A DNA stretch of 64,000 nucleotides from NCBI RefSeq assembly GCF_032854445.1, contig NC_088297.1, positions 7,675,375 through 7,739,374 on the forward strand, written 5' to 3'. Positions 60,885 through 64,000 of this stretch are shown one piece after another (the first letter of the stretch is position 1; each line of letters begins with the position of its first letter). The translations under genes were made by a program, and so were the position numbers. The notes below the pieces were generated by a model. It saw nothing but the letters and a program-made list of their open reading frames with translations, made no database searches and was not told the DNA's origin. The stretch comes from Liolophura sinensis (lineage: Eukaryota; Mollusca; Polyplacophora; Chitonida; Chitonidae).

Positions 60885-61045
60885 GTTTACAATGACAGCC
60901 ATCTTTGAGATAAGTTTGTGTATATTGCCCACTGAAAGCCCTAACCAGCCTAGGGCCTCTGGCCAGCTTATGACACCTCTAACAATAGGCACTCAGTGGA
61001 CAATACTCAATCTTACATCAAACATGGCTGTCATTGCAATGTCAG
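60885..61045. mobile_element. Small fold-back element
   Basis: The left arm ACAATGACAGCCATCTTTGA to ATTGCCCACTGA is matched inverted by TCAGTGGACAATACTCAATC to AACATGGCTGTCATTGCA. Arms about 52 bp, loop about 50 bp. Confidence 0.7.
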
Positions 61046-62223
61046 CCTTCTCCAATGGTCAATTGCCTTTATTTTGCAAATTCTGATATCAATGTAAATA
61101 TCTTTTGGCTTGTTTATTGCATTGATGAGTTGCCACGAAGACGTTGATGTTAAATATCGACACAATCGACAGAAACTTTAATTTAATTGAACTAAGCAGG
61201 CTAATGATGCCTGATTCTGATAGTACTGGAAAATAATTTGTTAACCACATTCTTCTATCGAAGACTGTAGTTTTTACTACCTTCTGAGAGGCCGTGGATT
61301 GTGGTCTATGGCATCAATATCACACTAACTTAACTATGAACACTGTGTGATCATGGTTTAGCTATGATTTAGCATTGTAATTGGAAGACCGGCCATCATG
61401 CTGGCCACTTGCTTCAGTCATTGAGACAGTTCCCAATCAGCAGTTCAGAGTTCCAGCGTAGGCTGTCTTTTTCCCAGTGCATTCGTTATCCGAAAACCCT
61501 TTAAAACGCCATCGATACCTTTGTATTATACTTACTGTTTGTAGCGTAGGCGATGGGCACGAAATTCAAGCGGGAAAAGACTATAACTCGACTAAACTCT
61601 TCATACAAAGATTTTTGTATTTAGGGAGAGGCTGCTGAATATGGGTCAAATTCATCTTAGTCTTTTCACCTCCAAGCGTTGAAGAGCTCCATCAGTACTA
61701 CAGTTCTTCCAACTTCCATTATTAACCTGTGTGTTATTCCCATCGGATTTTTAGTCTAGTTACGCCTAATAATTCTGTATGTCAAAAATGTGGAAGATAC
61801 TCCATAAAAAAAACGTGCTAACATAGTGTATAATCAATATGGGGGGATCTGAATACCGACCGCTCCCTCATTGGAACTCTTCAATGTATTCATTGTCTCA
61901 TCAGTAATACGGTACGGGGTAGGAATGCGATGATTTGGCAAGAAAAAAGCACATGGGTAATTATTAAATTAAGAAGATTATGTTGTGCATCCCTGTGCCA
62001 CAATGATACCCTGAATTTCCGAGGTTGTGAACTAATGTAGTTTTAAGCCACCGAATCGAATCATTATGCCATTATTAAAGTGATGCGCCTTGAACATAGT
62101 TTAGTCACAATGCAATTTAATTGAACTATGTCAGAGTAGGCAAATACTACGTAGGCCTAGACAGAATTAGGAAATGTGACAGTGACTGCTTTCGCCGTAC
62201 AGTGTACTATATACAAAATGTAT

Positions 62224-62595
62224 CCAGTCATATCGTCTAACATCCAACTCACCCAAGTCAAAGCGTCTAATACCTTAGGTCGAATCGTCTACAAGTTAAG
62301 ATCGCCTAACAATATATGTGGTGGATATTTTGGATTACTGGTTCCATTTTATCTGCATTTGTTTGCATTGAGAGGTTGTTCTTCATTTTTGATGTCAATA
62401 TTTCAGGAAAATTCCATTTTTACTGCTCATAGTTCTGAACAAGTTCTCAATACAAACAAATGCAGATAAAATGAACCAGTAATCCAAAATATCCACTACA
62501 AAGCTCATATGGTTAGGCGACCAGACAGTAGACAATTGGACCAAAGGTATTTGACGATTTGACTTAAACCTGTTGGCTGTTAGACGATATGACCT
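62224..62595. mobile_element. Long fold-back element with about 150-bp arms
   Basis: Left arm GTCATATCGTCTAACATCCA through GATTACTGGTTCCATTTTAT pairs with right arm ATAAAATGAACCAGTAATCC through GGCTGTTAGACGATATGACC; loop about 80 bp. The arms contain a recurring (A/G)TCG(T/C)CTAA word. No coding capacity. Confidence 0.78.
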
Positions 62596-62599
62596 GTAT

Positions 62600-63590
62600 T
62601 TATACAGAACTGCTGTTTATTGTTGATATTTGCATCAAGCTGGTTTTCACATACCGGCTATTAAAATAGAATTTATGCCAACATTTGATTATTAATCTCC
62701 ACTGTTGATATGAAATATAGTACCGGTAACATTTATTTAATTTATACATTTAAGTACCCCACATTTATAATAATAATAATTGTGTTGAAATGCCGTTTTA
62801 TCTCTGGCTTACAGTGTACATAATTTAGATGTATATCTTTGAATGGCTCAGGTTTTTGCTGGATGTTTGATTTTTAATTTATTTATTTATTTATTTTTTC
62901 ATTATCCATTTTCTACAGATATATGGATGGCTGACTTTCAAGCAAGAAGAAAATAAAAAAAAAAATAAAAAAAACATCATTCCACTGGATCAGGTATGTT
63001 TGGATTGTCATTCCCTCATTGTTCTTAATAATATTAAATACCCCGGCCTAGCTGTATTTGTAACATACATGTAGGCCCTGCTAGAATAACAATTATATGT
63101 ATGTAGGCATAACGTGTACGTATTTTACATGTATTGTTTTTGTGGGTGTCTCACATTTTTTTCAAGAATTTCTCAGTTGCACCCTAAACATTAACCCCCC
63201 ATAAATGCATTTTTTGGAGGAAATATCTCGCTTTCATACAGGCGAACCATTTTTCCAGTAAGATATTCGCCTTCCATTTGTCAAAACACCTTTCTATAGT
63301 TAATAAAATTGTCAGTCAAGTAAATATGTGGCTAGTCACAGCAAAATTTCCAGTGAGTTATGGTACAGTAGAAGTCAGGTTTATATAAATATGCATAGAA
63401 CAAACTAAAGTGGCCAGAGTAGATGTGATATGTTTGTGCCATGCATGGACACTTGGCCTAGTACCATGATTACAGTGCTTACCTGAAAAACCACCTGATG
63501 TTACACGCCTTAGGAAAATTAACCATCCATAAACAAATGAGGTCTATCACAATGGTTACACTAGTTTGGCTGTGGCCTTACTTTGTGTCA
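62600..63590. other. Intergenic, AT-rich, nothing recognised
   Basis: Simple repeats only (TAATAATAAT near 62768, TTTATTTA near 62880, A-rich tract near 62957). Confidence 0.5.
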
Positions 63591-63595
63591 AGGAC

Positions 63596-63950
63596 CGGCC
63601 CGGATAGCACAGTTGGTAGAGCCTCCGCTTTGGGAGCGGTAGATCCAAGATCAATCCTGGGTCGAGTCACACCTAACACTTTAAAAGAGGAAGTTGCGAC
63701 TTCCTCGCTTGGCGTTCAGCATGAAGGAGATAGTGCAATGACTGGTTGACCTGTATCAGTATAATGGGTCGGGTGGGGCGATTTACTTGCCTTCGGTAAG
63801 GCGTCTCAGTGAAGCAGCACTAGATGAAAGAGTGGTGGAAATCTGTCCTGCAACAAGGAGGCACATTACATACACCCTAAGGATTCCTTCATCGTCATAT
63901 GACTGAAAAATTATTGAGTATGATGTTAAACCCCAAGCTCTCTCTCTCTA
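63596..63950 (+). repeat. SINE-B, plus-strand reference copy
   Basis: Starts with a tRNA-like head: A box in TAGCACAGTTGGTAGAGC, anticodon arm region CCGCTTTGGGAGCGG, B-box-like GGGTCGAGTC. Then come the hairpin GAGGAAGTTGCGACTTCCTC, a body with GTCTCAGTGAAGCAGCACTA, and the terminus CATATGACTGAAAAATTATT to CTCTCTCTC. The (CT)n here is the GAGTGAGTGAG terminus of other copies read on this strand. Confidence 0.92.
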
Positions 63951-64000
63951 CTTTGTGTCAAGAGGCTAGTTATCTGGCAACTACATGTTGTGCAGAAACT

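Noticed and set aside
63596-63680. tRNA genes at the heads of SINE-A and SINE-B copies
   Set aside because: The A and B boxes belong to retroposon heads followed by SINE bodies and tails; the cloverleaf is decayed and multicopy.

Overview
The window is animal nuclear DNA: spliced genes with GT-AG introns, no bacterial-style gene packing, and a dense load of tRNA-headed SINEs, minisatellites and fold-back elements. The SINE families, with an (AAAT)n tail or a GAGTGAGTGAG end, point to a marine spiralian (mollusc- or brachiopod-like). I cannot fix the species. About nine tenths of the bases are introns, intergenic DNA or repeats.

Left part (1-9.15 kb): a complete six-exon gene on the minus strand for a short-chain dehydrogenase/reductase of the SDR16C type (304 aa; CDS 9149 down to 1447, all splice phases consistent). 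A broken copy of its first exon, with 5'UTR and intron flank, lies on the plus strand at the window edge (15-270). From 9.15 to 18.2 kb I see SINEs, minisatellites and a frameshifted coding relic.

Centre and right (18.2-59.9 kb): two convergent paralogous genes that both join a short N-terminal module, a low-complexity linker with SUMO-type sites and a VYPVGL motif, and a C-terminal domain resembling the core-binding (SAM-like N-terminal) domain of Crypton/KIAA1958-type tyrosine recombinases, without the catalytic domain. The plus-strand gene (18260-23939) has three coding exons and one C-terminal domain exon. The minus-strand gene (59870 down to 31311) has shared 5' exons followed by seven successive 3' exons (here A-G). 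Each starts at a phase-1 acceptor, encodes a diverged version of the same domain, and ends in its own stop codon. The simplest reading is one 28.6-kb gene with seven mutually exclusive alternative last exons, giving one common N-terminus and seven interchangeable putative DNA-binding C-termini, an organisation comparable to Drosophila lola or mod(mdg4). This is the most notable feature here. It is inferred from sequence alone and needs transcript data.

An unrecognised 120-codon open frame on the plus strand (48333-48695) sits inside an intron of the minus-strand gene and has a degenerate relative at 11.3 kb. The rest (59.9-64 kb) holds fold-back elements and one SINE. Several long open frames in the window are artefacts of minisatellites whose unit length is a multiple of three.
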